The position numbers and the translations under genes are program-made. A DNA stretch of 64,000 bases, taken from contig NZ_BMRN01000004.1 of assembly GCF_014648655.1 (NCBI RefSeq), positions 310,001-374,000 of the forward strand. Reading direction: 5' to 3'. Numbering within the stretch: position 1 is the first letter of the stretch; each line of letters begins with the position of its first letter. Below, one piece after another: positions 51,447 through 59,438 of the stretch. The notes under the pieces were generated by a model that was not told the origin of the DNA, made no database searches, and saw only the letters and a list, made by a program, of their open reading frames with translations. The stretch comes from Streptomyces atratus. GTDB taxonomy: Bacteria > Actinomycetota > Actinomycetes > Streptomycetales > Streptomycetaceae.

Positions 51447-52175
51447 ATGGCCCGCCTGTCGACGCTCAATGTCATCTCGGTGCAAGAGCACTTGCGCGAC
51501 CAGGTGGCGAACGCCCTCAGGGCGGCCCTGATCGCCGGGGACCTCCGTCCGGGCATGATCTACTCCGCTCCCGCGCTCGCTGCCGAATTCGGGGTGTCCG
51601 CCACCCCGGTCCGCGAGGCCATGCTCGACCTGGCGCGTGAGGGCCTGGTCGAAGCGGTCCGCAACAAGGGCTTCCGGATAACCGAGTTGACCGATCAGGA
51701 CCTCGACGACTTCACCGAACTCCGCGCCATGATCGAGGTACCCACAGTCGGCCGCATTGCCCGGATGGGCAAGGTCAGGGAGCTGAAGGCGCTGCGGCCG
51801 CTCGCTCTGGCGATCGTCGCCGCAGCCGCCGAGCACGACATCATCGGCTACCTGGAGGCGGACCGTCGCTTCCATCTCGAACTGCTCGGGCTGGCCGGCA
51901 ACCGCAGACTGGTGGAGGAAGTCGGCAGCCTGCGCAAGCGATCGCGCCTCTTCGGACTGAACCGTCTTGCCGAGACCGGGCAGTTGACCGTATCGGCCGA
52001 GGAGCATGTCCAACTGCTCGACCTCATGATCGCTGGTGACGCGCAGCGCTCCGAGGCCTGCATGCTGACCCACATGTCACATGTCAGGTCGCTCTGGGCC
52101 GAGGAGGAGGGCAACGACACGGGCGCGGGAGGCATCCAGATCAGAAGGGTGTCGCTGCCGGTCGCAGAGGCCTGA
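51447..52175 (+). CDS. GntR/FCD-family regulator of the hydroxyproline module
   Basis: 242 aa. Winged HTH at residues 10-80 (SAPALAAEFGVSATPVREAM recognition unit, then GLVEAVRNKGFRIT) and an all-helical FCD ligand domain (LRAMIEVPTVGRIARMG, the E-A-D-R-R-F-H metal-binding run EADRRFHLELL, and HVQLLDLMIAGD). FCD regulators usually bind the pathway substrate or intermediate. The location after the catabolic genes and before the peptidase, plus ATGTSACAT sites at several starts, make it the likely local repressor. ATG 51447 follows TTGGAGGAAC. Confidence 0.85.
   Translation: MARLSTLNVISVQEHLRDQVANALRAALIAGDLRPGMIYSAPALAAEFGVSATPVREAMLDLAREGLVEAVRNKGFRITELTDQDLDDFTELRAMIEVPTVGRIARMGKVRELKALRPLALAIVAAAAEHDIIGYLEADRRFHLELLGLAGNRRLVEEVGSLRKRSRLFGLNRLAETGQLTVSAEEHVQLLDLMIAGDAQRSEACMLTHMSHVRSLWAEEEGNDTGAGGIQIRRVSLPVAEA
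52072..52084. promoter_or_regulatory. operator-like site g in the GntR 3' end
   Basis: ACATGTCACATGT is the exact reverse complement of the 13-mer at 53910-53922. It lies inside the regulator gene, so its role, if any, is not obvious. Confidence 0.3.
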
Positions 52176-52266
52176 ACCGTCGGTCCCGTCGCAGCGTCCC
52201 AGGGGCGCTCCGTCCTTCGTCGGCCGCTCCGATACGCGGGGCGGCCGCTGAAGAGGGCCGGTCGGC

Positions 52267-53733
52267 TCAGCTGTCCAGCAGAGTGGCCATCCACTCCTCG
52301 ATATCGTCGGCCGTGCGCGGCAGCGCGGACGACATGAGGCGGGCGCCGTCGGCCGTGATCACGAGGTCGTCCTCGATCCGCACCCCGATTCCGCGCAGCG
52401 ACCGGGGCAGCGTCTCGTCGTCGGGCTGGAGATAGAGTCCCGGTTCCACGGTCAGTACCTGGCCGACTTCCAGGCGCCCGTCCAGATAGGTGTTGGCGCG
52501 TGCCTGGGCGCAGTCATGAACGTCCATGCCGAGCATGTGGCCGCTGCTGCAGAGTGTGTACCGGCGGTAGAGGCCGTTGTCGGCGTCGAGCGCCTCATCG
52601 GCGGACATCGACAGCACGCCCCATTCGTGCAGCCCTTCGGCGATGATCCGCATGGCTGCCATGTGGAAGTCACGGAATCGCGCCCCGGGACGCAGGGCCG
52701 CGATGCCCGCTTCCTGTGCGGCCAGCACCAGCTCGTAGACGCTGCGCTGTACGGGAGAGAAGCGGCCGGACAGTGGCAGGGTGCGGGTGATGTCGGCCGT
52801 GTAGAGCGAATCGGTCTCCACCCCGGCGTCCAGGAGCAGCAACCGGTCGCGGTCCAGTGGACCGTCATTGCGGATCCAGTGCAGGACACAGGCGTGTGCC
52901 CCCGCTGCGGCGATCGTGGAGTAGCCCGGACCGTTGCCCTCCAGCCGGGCCCGCAGATCGAAGACGCCCTCGATCCAACGCTCGCCGCGTGGGTGCTGCA
53001 GTGCCTGCGGAAGGCTGCGTACCACATCCTCGAACCCAGCCACCGTCGCATCGACGGCATGCTGCAACTGACCTGTTTCCCATGGGTCCTTGACGAGCCG
53101 GAGCTCGCTGAGCACCGCGGCCAGTCCGGCCGGAGCCGACCGTCCGGGCGGAAAAGCACCGCGGGTGCTCAGGAGTTCGTCGACGGACGGGTCCACACCG
53201 CCCAGCACCCGTACCGGGGGCTGTGGTCCGGTCAGCAGCTTCTCCCAGGCGTCCAGGTGCGCGCAGCGGATGCCGGTCATCCGGGTGGCCTCCGCCAGGT
53301 CCGGCCGGCGCCCGACCCAGAACTCCCCGTACCTGCGGTCACGGTAGAACTCGTGACCGGTGCGCGGTGACCGGGGACGCAGGTACAGCACCGCTTCGTG
53401 CCGCTCGTCACCGTCGGGTTCCAGGACGAGGACATGGCCGGCCTGCTCCTCGCCGGTGAGGCCGGTGAGCCAGGCGTAGCCCGTGTGCGGACGGAAGCGA
53501 TGGTCGGTGTCGTTGGAGCGGACCGCGAGCGCGCCCGCCGGGATGACCAGGCGCTCGCCCGGGAAGCGGGCGGCGAGCCGGGCCCGGCGGGCGGGGGTGA
53601 CGCCGTACGAGGGAACGCGGATGTCCGCCGGCAGTGGGTTGTCGGCCCACGCCGTGCGCATGAAGTCGTCCAGCGCGGGCGACACCGGAAGGTCATGGCT
53701 GCCGGTTCGGGGTGCGGGGAGGGAATGGGACAC
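52267..53733 (-). CDS. Xaa-Pro aminopeptidase (M24B)
   Basis: 488 aa. An N-terminal creatinase-like domain (RFRPHTGYAWLTGLTGEEQA) is followed by the pita-bread fold with all five metal ligands: DAGVETDSLYTADITRT (two Asp), GHMLGMDVHD (His), TVEPGLYLQ (Glu) and GVRIEDDLVIT (Glu). Cleaves the N-terminal residue from X-Pro or X-Hyp peptides, exactly what collagenase releases. No signal peptide, so cytoplasmic. GTG 53733 with GAGGAG upstream; longer frames upstream lack sites. Divergent from the collagenase and convergent with the GntR gene. Confidence 0.87.
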   Translation of the reverse strand: MSHSLPAPRTGSHDLPVSPALDDFMRTAWADNPLPADIRVPSYGVTPARRARLAARFPGERLVIPAGALAVRSNDTDHRFRPHTGYAWLTGLTGEEQAGHVLVLEPDGDERHEAVLYLRPRSPRTGHEFYRDRRYGEFWVGRRPDLAEATRMTGIRCAHLDAWEKLLTGPQPPVRVLGGVDPSVDELLSTRGAFPPGRSAPAGLAAVLSELRLVKDPWETGQLQHAVDATVAGFEDVVRSLPQALQHPRGERWIEGVFDLRARLEGNGPGYSTIAAAGAHACVLHWIRNDGPLDRDRLLLLDAGVETDSLYTADITRTLPLSGRFSPVQRSVYELVLAAQEAGIAALRPGARFRDFHMAAMRIIAEGLHEWGVLSMSADEALDADNGLYRRYTLCSSGHMLGMDVHDCAQARANTYLDGRLEVGQVLTVEPGLYLQPDDETLPRSLRGIGVRIEDDLVITADGARLMSSALPRTADDIEEWMATLLDS

Positions 53734-53909
53734 GGGCGTTTTCTCCTCAAGGCTCTGTCGGGGCTCGGGGATCGGGGCGCTGTCCGACAGCGCCCAGGCG
53801 GTCAGGGATCCGATGGCGGCGGCCGTCTGCGCGCGGGCCGCCACTGAAGTCCGTTGCTGCGTCGACGAGTTGTCGCGGAGATGAATGTGTGTGAGAAGGC
53901 TTCCTAAGA

Positions 53910-53922
53910 ACATGTGACATGT
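53910..53922. promoter_or_regulatory. operator d between Xaa-Pro aminopeptidase and collagenase
   Basis: ACATGTGACATGT, a 13-mer dyad containing the perfect ATGTGACAT core, lies in the 329-bp divergent gap, followed by CCATTGTACA with -10-like character. Confidence 0.55.
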
Positions 53923-54062
53923 GCCATTGTACAGCGCGCAGAGGGGAGAGGTCGTGTCCATGCCACGGTGCGAAAGCGCCAGGACCCGACCCGGACCCAC
54001 CCCCGCGCATTCCCCCACAGCCGCGCACCGTTGCGCGGTCACCACTCCGCTGGAGGCGGCAC

Positions 54063-56447
54063 GTGAAGAACCTGAGGGTTCGGCAAAAAATAACCGGATT
54101 GTCCACCGCGGTCCTGGCAGCATGCCTGGGCGTGGGCCTGTTCACGGCACCGAGCCAGGCCGTCGAGCAACGCCCCGCCGTGTCGACCGTGACCCCCCAC
54201 TCCTCGGACGCCGCGCAGAAGCGGGCGGAACCCCGGACCGAGGACCCCGGCGGCCCCACCGCCGAGGCGCTGACAGCACCCGCCGACGATGCCGCTCACG
54301 TCCAACGCAAGTCGCTCAAGGCCGCCGACCAGCCGCCGCTGTCCGCGTCCAAGGACGCGCTCAAGCGGGACTACGACGACCAGGCCACCGCGCTTCCGAG
54401 CCACCCGGCACCTTCGATGAAGGCCGAGAAGCGCCGCGCCAAGAAGCTCGGCAAGGCCGCGGCCGAGTGCAACATCACCGATTTCACCAACAACACCGGA
54501 AGCGCCCTGGTCGAGAAGGTCAAGGCGGCGACCACCGACTGCGTCAACACGCTGTTCCGTCTCAAGGGCCAGGACGGCTACAACGCCTTCCGCGAGGACC
54601 AGATGGTCACCGTCGCCGATGCGATGCGCGGCGCGTCGGCCTCCTACCCGGGTGACGACAGCACCGGCATGCCCCAGCTGATTCTCTTCCTCCGGGCCGG
54701 CTACTACGTGCAGTACTACGACCCCGACACCGTCGGGGAGTACGGGCCGCGCCTGCGCACGGCCATCCAGGGCGCGCTCGACGGCTTCTTCGGCTCCTCG
54801 CACGCCTTCGACGTCACCGACGCCAACGGCGAGAGCCTGTCCGAGGCGATCATCCTGGTCGACAGCGCCGAGGAGAACGCCCGCTACCTGAACATCGTCA
54901 AGCGGATGCTGGCCGACTACGACGAGTCGTACAACGACTCCTGGTACATGCTCAACGCCGTGAACAGCGTGTACACGGTCATGTTCCGCGGTCACCAGGT
55001 GCCCGAGTTCATCAGCGCCATCGAGGCCGATTCCAGCGTGCTGAACTCCCTGCACGACTTCGCCGCGAACCACCTCGACCTGCTGGGTACCAAGCAGTCG
55101 TTCCTGGTCTCCAACGCGGGACTCGAACTCGGCCGCTTCCTCAAGGAGGACTCGCTGCGCGCCAAGGCGAGCCCGATCGCGGTCGACCTGATGGGCAAGA
55201 GCTCCATCGACGGCCCCACCGCCCCGCTCTGGGTCAACTTGGCCAAGATGGTCGACGCCTACGACAAGGACAACTGCGCGGACTACGGCGCCTGCAACCT
55301 CGCGGAGCGTCTCGAGAAGGTCGTCCTGCCGGTGAAGCACACCTGTAGCGACAGCATCACCATCCGGGCGCAGGACATGGCCGCGGAGGAACTCGAAGCC
55401 AGCTGCACCAGCCTGCGCGACCAGGACGCCTACTTCCACGAGGTGGCCCGGGACAACGGCGCGGTCGCCGACGACAACAACAAGACCATCGAGGTCGTGG
55501 CCTTCGACTCCAGCACCGACTACCAGACCTACGCCGGAGTGATCTTCGGCATCGACACCAACAACGGCGGCATGTACCTGGAGGGCGACCCCAAGGCTGA
55601 GGGCAACCAGCCCCGGTTCATCGCCTACGAGGCCGAGTGGGCCCGCCCCGACTTCCAGATCTGGAACCTCAACCACGAGTACACGCACTACCTCGACGGC
55701 CGCTTCAACATGTTCGGCGACTTCGGGGCCGGAATGACCACGCCGACCGTCTGGTGGGTCGAGGGCTTTGCGGAGTACGTCTCCTACTCGTACCGCAAGG
55801 TCACCTACGACAACGCCGTTGCCCAGGCCGCGAACCACACCTACACCCTGCGGACCCTGTTCGACACCACCTACGACAACGCCGACCAGACCCGTGTCTA
55901 CAACTGGGGCTACCTGGCGGTCCGTTACATGCTGGAGTCCCACCGCGCTGACGTCGACACGCTTCTCGGGCTCTACCGCAAGGGTGACTGGAACGCTGCC
56001 CGCACCCTGCTCACATCGACCATCGGAAGCCGCTACGACGCCGACTGGAACACCTGGCTGACCGCCTGCGCGGCCGGTGCCTGCGGCAGCGGGTCTACCA
56101 ACCCGCCCGGTGAGATCACTGAGTGCAAGGACGCCGACACCAGGCTGCTGGGCCGGAACTGCATGCGCAGCGAGCTGAAGGCCGTCAAGGGCGACTACGC
56201 CTACCTGGCCGTCCTCATCCCGGCCGGCACCACCCAGTTGAAGATCACCGCCTCCGGCGGCACGGGTGACGCCGACCTCTACTACAGCGCGAAGGAGTGG
56301 GCGACCACCGAGGTCTACACCGACAAGTCCGTCGGGGCGGGCAACGAGCACACCCTGACTGTCAACAACCCGGCGCCGGGCTACCACTTCATCAGCCTCT
56401 ACGGCACCGAGCAGTTCGACGGCGCCAAGGTCACCACCGAGTTCTGA
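54063..56447 (+). CDS. secreted M9 (microbial) collagenase
   Basis: 794 aa. Signal peptide (RVRQKITGLSTAVLAACLGV to SQAVEQ), a 100-residue pro-region, the helical M9 activator domain (LFRLKGQDGYNAFREDQMVT), the gluzincin catalytic domain with HEYTH (about residue 537) in NLNHEYTHYLDGRFNMFGD and the third-ligand helix WWVEGFAEYVSYSY, and a C-terminal PPC domain (LKAVKGDYAYLAVLIPAGTT to the end). No PKD or collagen-binding repeats beyond the PPC. GTG 54063 with GGAGG upstream. It is divergent from the Xaa-Pro aminopeptidase with operator d between them, and so is the entry enzyme of the module. Confidence 0.92.
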   Translation: MKNLRVRQKITGLSTAVLAACLGVGLFTAPSQAVEQRPAVSTVTPHSSDAAQKRAEPRTEDPGGPTAEALTAPADDAAHVQRKSLKAADQPPLSASKDALKRDYDDQATALPSHPAPSMKAEKRRAKKLGKAAAECNITDFTNNTGSALVEKVKAATTDCVNTLFRLKGQDGYNAFREDQMVTVADAMRGASASYPGDDSTGMPQLILFLRAGYYVQYYDPDTVGEYGPRLRTAIQGALDGFFGSSHAFDVTDANGESLSEAIILVDSAEENARYLNIVKRMLADYDESYNDSWYMLNAVNSVYTVMFRGHQVPEFISAIEADSSVLNSLHDFAANHLDLLGTKQSFLVSNAGLELGRFLKEDSLRAKASPIAVDLMGKSSIDGPTAPLWVNLAKMVDAYDKDNCADYGACNLAERLEKVVLPVKHTCSDSITIRAQDMAAEELEASCTSLRDQDAYFHEVARDNGAVADDNNKTIEVVAFDSSTDYQTYAGVIFGIDTNNGGMYLEGDPKAEGNQPRFIAYEAEWARPDFQIWNLNHEYTHYLDGRFNMFGDFGAGMTTPTVWWVEGFAEYVSYSYRKVTYDNAVAQAANHTYTLRTLFDTTYDNADQTRVYNWGYLAVRYMLESHRADVDTLLGLYRKGDWNAARTLLTSTIGSRYDADWNTWLTACAAGACGSGSTNPPGEITECKDADTRLLGRNCMRSELKAVKGDYAYLAVLIPAGTTQLKITASGGTGDADLYYSAKEWATTEVYTDKSVGAGNEHTLTVNNPAPGYHFISLYGTEQFDGAKVTTEF

Positions 56448-56468
56448 TCCCTACGACCCCCACAGCAT

Positions 56469-56503
56469 CGGCCGGCCGAGTGATGTTCCCGCTCGGCCGG
56501 CCG
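56469..56503 (+). terminator. hairpin after the collagenase
   Basis: CGGCCGGCCGAG (56469-56480) is perfectly inverted at 56492-56503 around an 11-nt loop, 22 bp after the stop. Confidence 0.65.
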
Positions 56504-56547
56504 GTGCCGTGGCCCGGGGGCCGCGCCCGCCGGACGCGACCCCGGGC

Positions 56548-56937
56548 TCACGACAGCCGCAGCGTGCCGGGGGTCGTGTCGTCCGCCAGGATCGCCGCGA
56601 TCAGGTCGAAGAGCGTCGGCCCCCGTCCGGCCAAGGCCTCGTCGAGCCGCTCCCGCATCGTGGGTTGGTTGGTGGGATGCACCCGCTCCAGACTCCGTCG
56701 CAGCTGACGGGCCGTCTCCTCGTGGCCCAGGGCCCGTGCGGACAGCGCGTGGTCCCGCCACTCGAAGACGAAGTCGCCGTCGTCCGGGGTGCCCATCCCG
56801 CCGCTCAGGCAGTCCGCCAGGGCGTCGAGGTTGCGGCCGAAGTACCCACCGGGGCCGTTCACGGCCTCGCCGATCACTTCCCAGAAGCGTTCCAGTCCGG
56901 TGACCCGGGAGCCGTCGATCACATAGGTCACGGTCAT
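56548..56937 (-). CDS. barstar-family ribonuclease inhibitor
   Basis: 129 aa. The barstar fold starts with VTYVIDGSRVTGLERFWEVI and contains the diagnostic GPGGYFGRNLDALADCLSGG and FVFEWRDHA. It should bind and block the guanyl-specific RNase encoded just upstream, protecting the cytoplasm before secretion. No ribosome site, but TACTCT ends 6 nt before the ATG, which fits a leaderless transcript independent of the RNase promoter. Confidence 0.88.
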   Translation of the reverse strand: MTVTYVIDGSRVTGLERFWEVIGEAVNGPGGYFGRNLDALADCLSGGMGTPDDGDFVFEWRDHALSARALGHEETARQLRRSLERVHPTNQPTMRERLDEALAGRGPTLFDLIAAILADDTTPGTLRLS

Positions 56938-57030
56938 GGGGGGAGAGTACAAGTCCGGCCGCTTCCGGCGGTCCGTGATCCGCGCCGCAGGTGGGGGGCT
57001 ACGGCGCGGATCGGCTCGGAGGACCGGGCT

Positions 57031-57423
57031 TCAGCAGCCCTGGTCGATCAGGTCGAAGGTGGCGTAGTGGTCGCTGGTGTAGTAGTCCTCCTGCACCTCT
57101 TCACCCGTGACGATCCGACGCGCGCCCCGGGTGGGGGAGCCGGGGGTGATGACCGTGTACTCGTGGTAGTAGCCGGTGTTCTGGCCGAGCAGGACGCCTT
57201 CACGGTTCTGGAAGACGGCACCGTCCTGCGAGTAGGGGAACGGGCCGCCCGCGTCGATCAGGTCGAGGGTGTCGTGCGCCTGGGCAGGCAGCACCGAGTA
57301 ACAGATGCTGCCGACCGAGGTGGTGGCTGCCGTTGCGGCCGTGGGGACCGGGCCGCCGATGAAGAGGACGGACAGGAGGGCGGCAGCGCCACCGAGCGTG
57401 GTGATCCGTGGGGGGATTCGCAT
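57031..57423 (-). CDS. secreted guanyl-specific ribonuclease (RNase Sa type)
   Basis: 130 aa: signal peptide (ITTLGGAAALLSVLFIGG to TAATAA) and a roughly 95-residue mature enzyme homologous to RNase Sa. TLDLIDAGGPFPYSQDGAVF is followed by the catalytic Glu and Arg in YYHEYTVITPGSPTRGARRI and the His in YYTSDHYATFDLIDQGC; two Cys form the disulfide. Cleaves RNA after G outside the cell. ATG 57423 is chosen; an ATG three codons upstream is possible. The inhibitor gene follows after 93 bp. Confidence 0.92.
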   Translation of the reverse strand: MRIPPRITTLGGAAALLSVLFIGGPVPTAATAATTSVGSICYSVLPAQAHDTLDLIDAGGPFPYSQDGAVFQNREGVLLGQNTGYYHEYTVITPGSPTRGARRIVTGEEVQEDYYTSDHYATFDLIDQGC

Positions 57424-57671
57424 AGCCACCATGATGACGCGCGTAGACATGGCCACGTCAACGTCAATCGGTGTGAATTTTCTGGAAGTTAACCGGAGAG
57501 GCGGAAGTGTGACATTCATGTGGCCGCCGCTCCGGGCCGTGCCGCCCGTTCTCTGTTCACTTATTGATGAGTCGACAAGCGTGGCAGCCCGCCTGTGGGG
57601 CATGCATCCCCAGGCGACGAGAAATCGAGAAGTCGAGAAGGGGGCGATTCACTGTGCGGGCGGGGGAAACG

Positions 57672-58127
57672 ATGGAGCGTCAGGGAGATGCCGATTCCAT
57701 GGCGGACGGAGCGGCGCACCAGCCGGGTGCGCAGGGGCAGCAGCCGGTCCGGCTGCGTCGCAGACTGGCCCACACGGATCTGGCGGCGGTGAGCGAAGTG
57801 CGTCGCGCGTTACGGGAGTTCCTGCGATACCGGTGGCCGGCCGAGCCGACCGAGGTGGCGGAGCTCCTGCTCAGCGAGCTGGTGACCAATGCGCTGATCC
57901 ATACGAGGCACGGCGCGGTCGTCACGGTGAGTGTGGCACCGGCGAAACTACGGGTGGAGGTTCGGGACTTCGTATCCGGAATGCCCCTGTCGTACGTACC
58001 GAACGCCGACGACGGTACGCATGGCCGAGGACTGATCCTGGTGCGGAGCCTCGCGGACGCCTGGGGGGTCAGCGCACACGCGCTGGGCAAGGTCGTCTGG
58101 TTCGAGCTGGACGGCGAAAAGCCCTGA
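57672..58127 (+). CDS. HATPase-domain anti-sigma-like protein
   Basis: 151 aa. GHKL ATPase fold of the Streptomyces RsbW/SpoIIAB-like group: the N-box in ELLLSELVTNALIHTRHGAV, the G1 box VEVRDFVSGMP, and the G2 box HGRGLILVRSLADAWG. Such proteins bind anti-anti-sigma factors or act as serine kinases. No sigma factor or STAS partner is adjacent. The ATG follows GGGGGAAA. The terminator overlaps the last codons. Confidence 0.8.
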   Translation: MERQGDADSMADGAAHQPGAQGQQPVRLRRRLAHTDLAAVSEVRRALREFLRYRWPAEPTEVAELLLSELVTNALIHTRHGAVVTVSVAPAKLRVEVRDFVSGMPLSYVPNADDGTHGRGLILVRSLADAWGVSAHALGKVVWFELDGEKP

Positions 58128-58160
58128 GGGCCCGGAAGAGACCGGGCCATCAGGGCTTTT
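58117..58160. terminator. bidirectional hairpin terminator
   Basis: Arms 58117-58135 and 58142-58160 pair over 19 bp with one mismatch, with AAAA and TTTT flanks. Serves the HATPase gene and the convergent DUF2637 gene. Confidence 0.85.
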
Positions 58161-58169
58161 GTTGACGGA

Positions 58170-59246
58170 TCAGCCGAACTGCTGCTCCAGGTCCTTCAGT
58201 TTCCGCTCCAGCGAATCGAGCCGGGGCAGTGCCTGGGTGTCGTCCTCGGCGGTGAGGTCGACAGTGACCGGATCATAGGAGTTCCGGTCCGAGGTGCTGG
58301 AGCCCGGACCCGTCACGGCCTGCAGGGACGGCCGGGAGCGCAGGGGCAGTTGACCCGGCTCGGATATGGCGGGCTCCATGGCGGACTGCGCGGAGCCCGG
58401 CGCGGGGGCGATGGCCTGAACGTCCACCTGGGTGCCGCCCCGGCCGACCCTGCGCCAGGCCCGGTTCTGCCGGTTCAGCGCCTTGATGTGGGCCCGGTCC
58501 AGCTTCTCCTGATCCTTCCTGCGGAGACGGTTCTGCTCCTTCTCCCGCCGGTCCTCACGCACCTCTTCGACCGCTTCATCCAGGGTGCGTACGCCCTCCA
58601 GCAGCATCAGCGACCAGGCACCGAAGGTCTCCCGGGGGGCGCGCAGCCACCGCACGATCCGGATCTGCGGCAGCGGACGGGGCACCAGGCCCTGCTCGCG
58701 CAGCGCGGCCCGTCGGGTCTGCTTCAGCGCCCGGTCGAAGAGCACGGCTGCCGAGAGCGACATCCCCGCGAAGAAGTGCGGGGCTCCCGCGTGGTCGATA
58801 CCGCGCGGCGCGTGCACCCAGTTGAACCAGGCGGCGGCGCCGGCGAACGTCCACACGAGCAGGCGCGAGCCGAGCGCCGCGTCACCGTGGCTGGCCTCGC
58901 GCACCGCGAGTACGGAACAGAACATTGCGGCCCCGTCGAGGCCGAACGGAACGAGATACTCCCAGCCCCCGGAGAGGCCGAGGTTCTGCTCGCCGAAGCC
59001 GACGAGCCCGTGGAAGGAGAGGGCGGCAGCGACCGCGGCGCAGCAGAACAGCAGGACGTACGAGGCGGTGGCATACAGCGCCTCCTTGCGTCTGCGACGC
59101 TCCTCGCTGCGCTCCCAGCTGTCGTCGGCCGCGGAATTGTCAGCGGCGCGCTTGCCGCGTGCGACCACCGCCACCGCCGCCAGGACCCCTACGAGCAACA
59201 CGGCGCCCGGAAGCAGCCAATTCAGCGATATGTCGGTCAGTCTCAT
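58170..59246 (-). CDS. DUF2637 membrane protein
   Basis: 358 aa. A short N-terminal helix (WLLPGAVLLVGVLAAVAVVA), a charged spacer, then four helices of the DUF2637 region (ASYVLLFCCAAVAAALSFHG, LVPFGLDGAAMFCSVLAVRE, LLVWTFAGAAAWFNWVHAPR, FFAGMSLSAAVLFDRALK). A long basic and coiled-coil cytoplasmic tail follows (EEVREDRREKEQNRLRRKDQ, DSLERKLKDLEQQFG). Related proteins occur on conjugative elements (Spd/excision-linked) and in streptomycete chromosomes. The ATG follows AAGGGACC. Function unknown. Confidence 0.8.
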   Translation of the reverse strand: MRLTDISLNWLLPGAVLLVGVLAAVAVVARGKRAADNSAADDSWERSEERRRRKEALYATASYVLLFCCAAVAAALSFHGLVGFGEQNLGLSGGWEYLVPFGLDGAAMFCSVLAVREASHGDAALGSRLLVWTFAGAAAWFNWVHAPRGIDHAGAPHFFAGMSLSAAVLFDRALKQTRRAALREQGLVPRPLPQIRIVRWLRAPRETFGAWSLMLLEGVRTLDEAVEEVREDRREKEQNRLRRKDQEKLDRAHIKALNRQNRAWRRVGRGGTQVDVQAIAPAPGSAQSAMEPAISEPGQLPLRSRPSLQAVTGPGSSTSDRNSYDPVTVDLTAEDDTQALPRLDSLERKLKDLEQQFG

Positions 59247-59438
59247 GCGCGGTCCCTTGCATCGCGTAGGGCATTTCGGGCGCCATGATTGCCGAAACCC
59301 CGTCACACTCAGGGGGGTTTCGGGGCAAGAGAACGCCATTGGGTTGGCAGGGCATACGGATAGCCGGGATCTGATCGAATATCCGTACGCGGCCAGTGAT
59401 CTGCGTTCGAATAGTACTACTCGTATGAGCGGTGTCGA

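Noticed and set aside
54039..56387. 782-codon open frame opposite the collagenase
   Set aside because: Val/Gly/Asp-rich antisense shadow with no recognisable domain. The collagenase has signal peptide, HEYTH and PPC domain.
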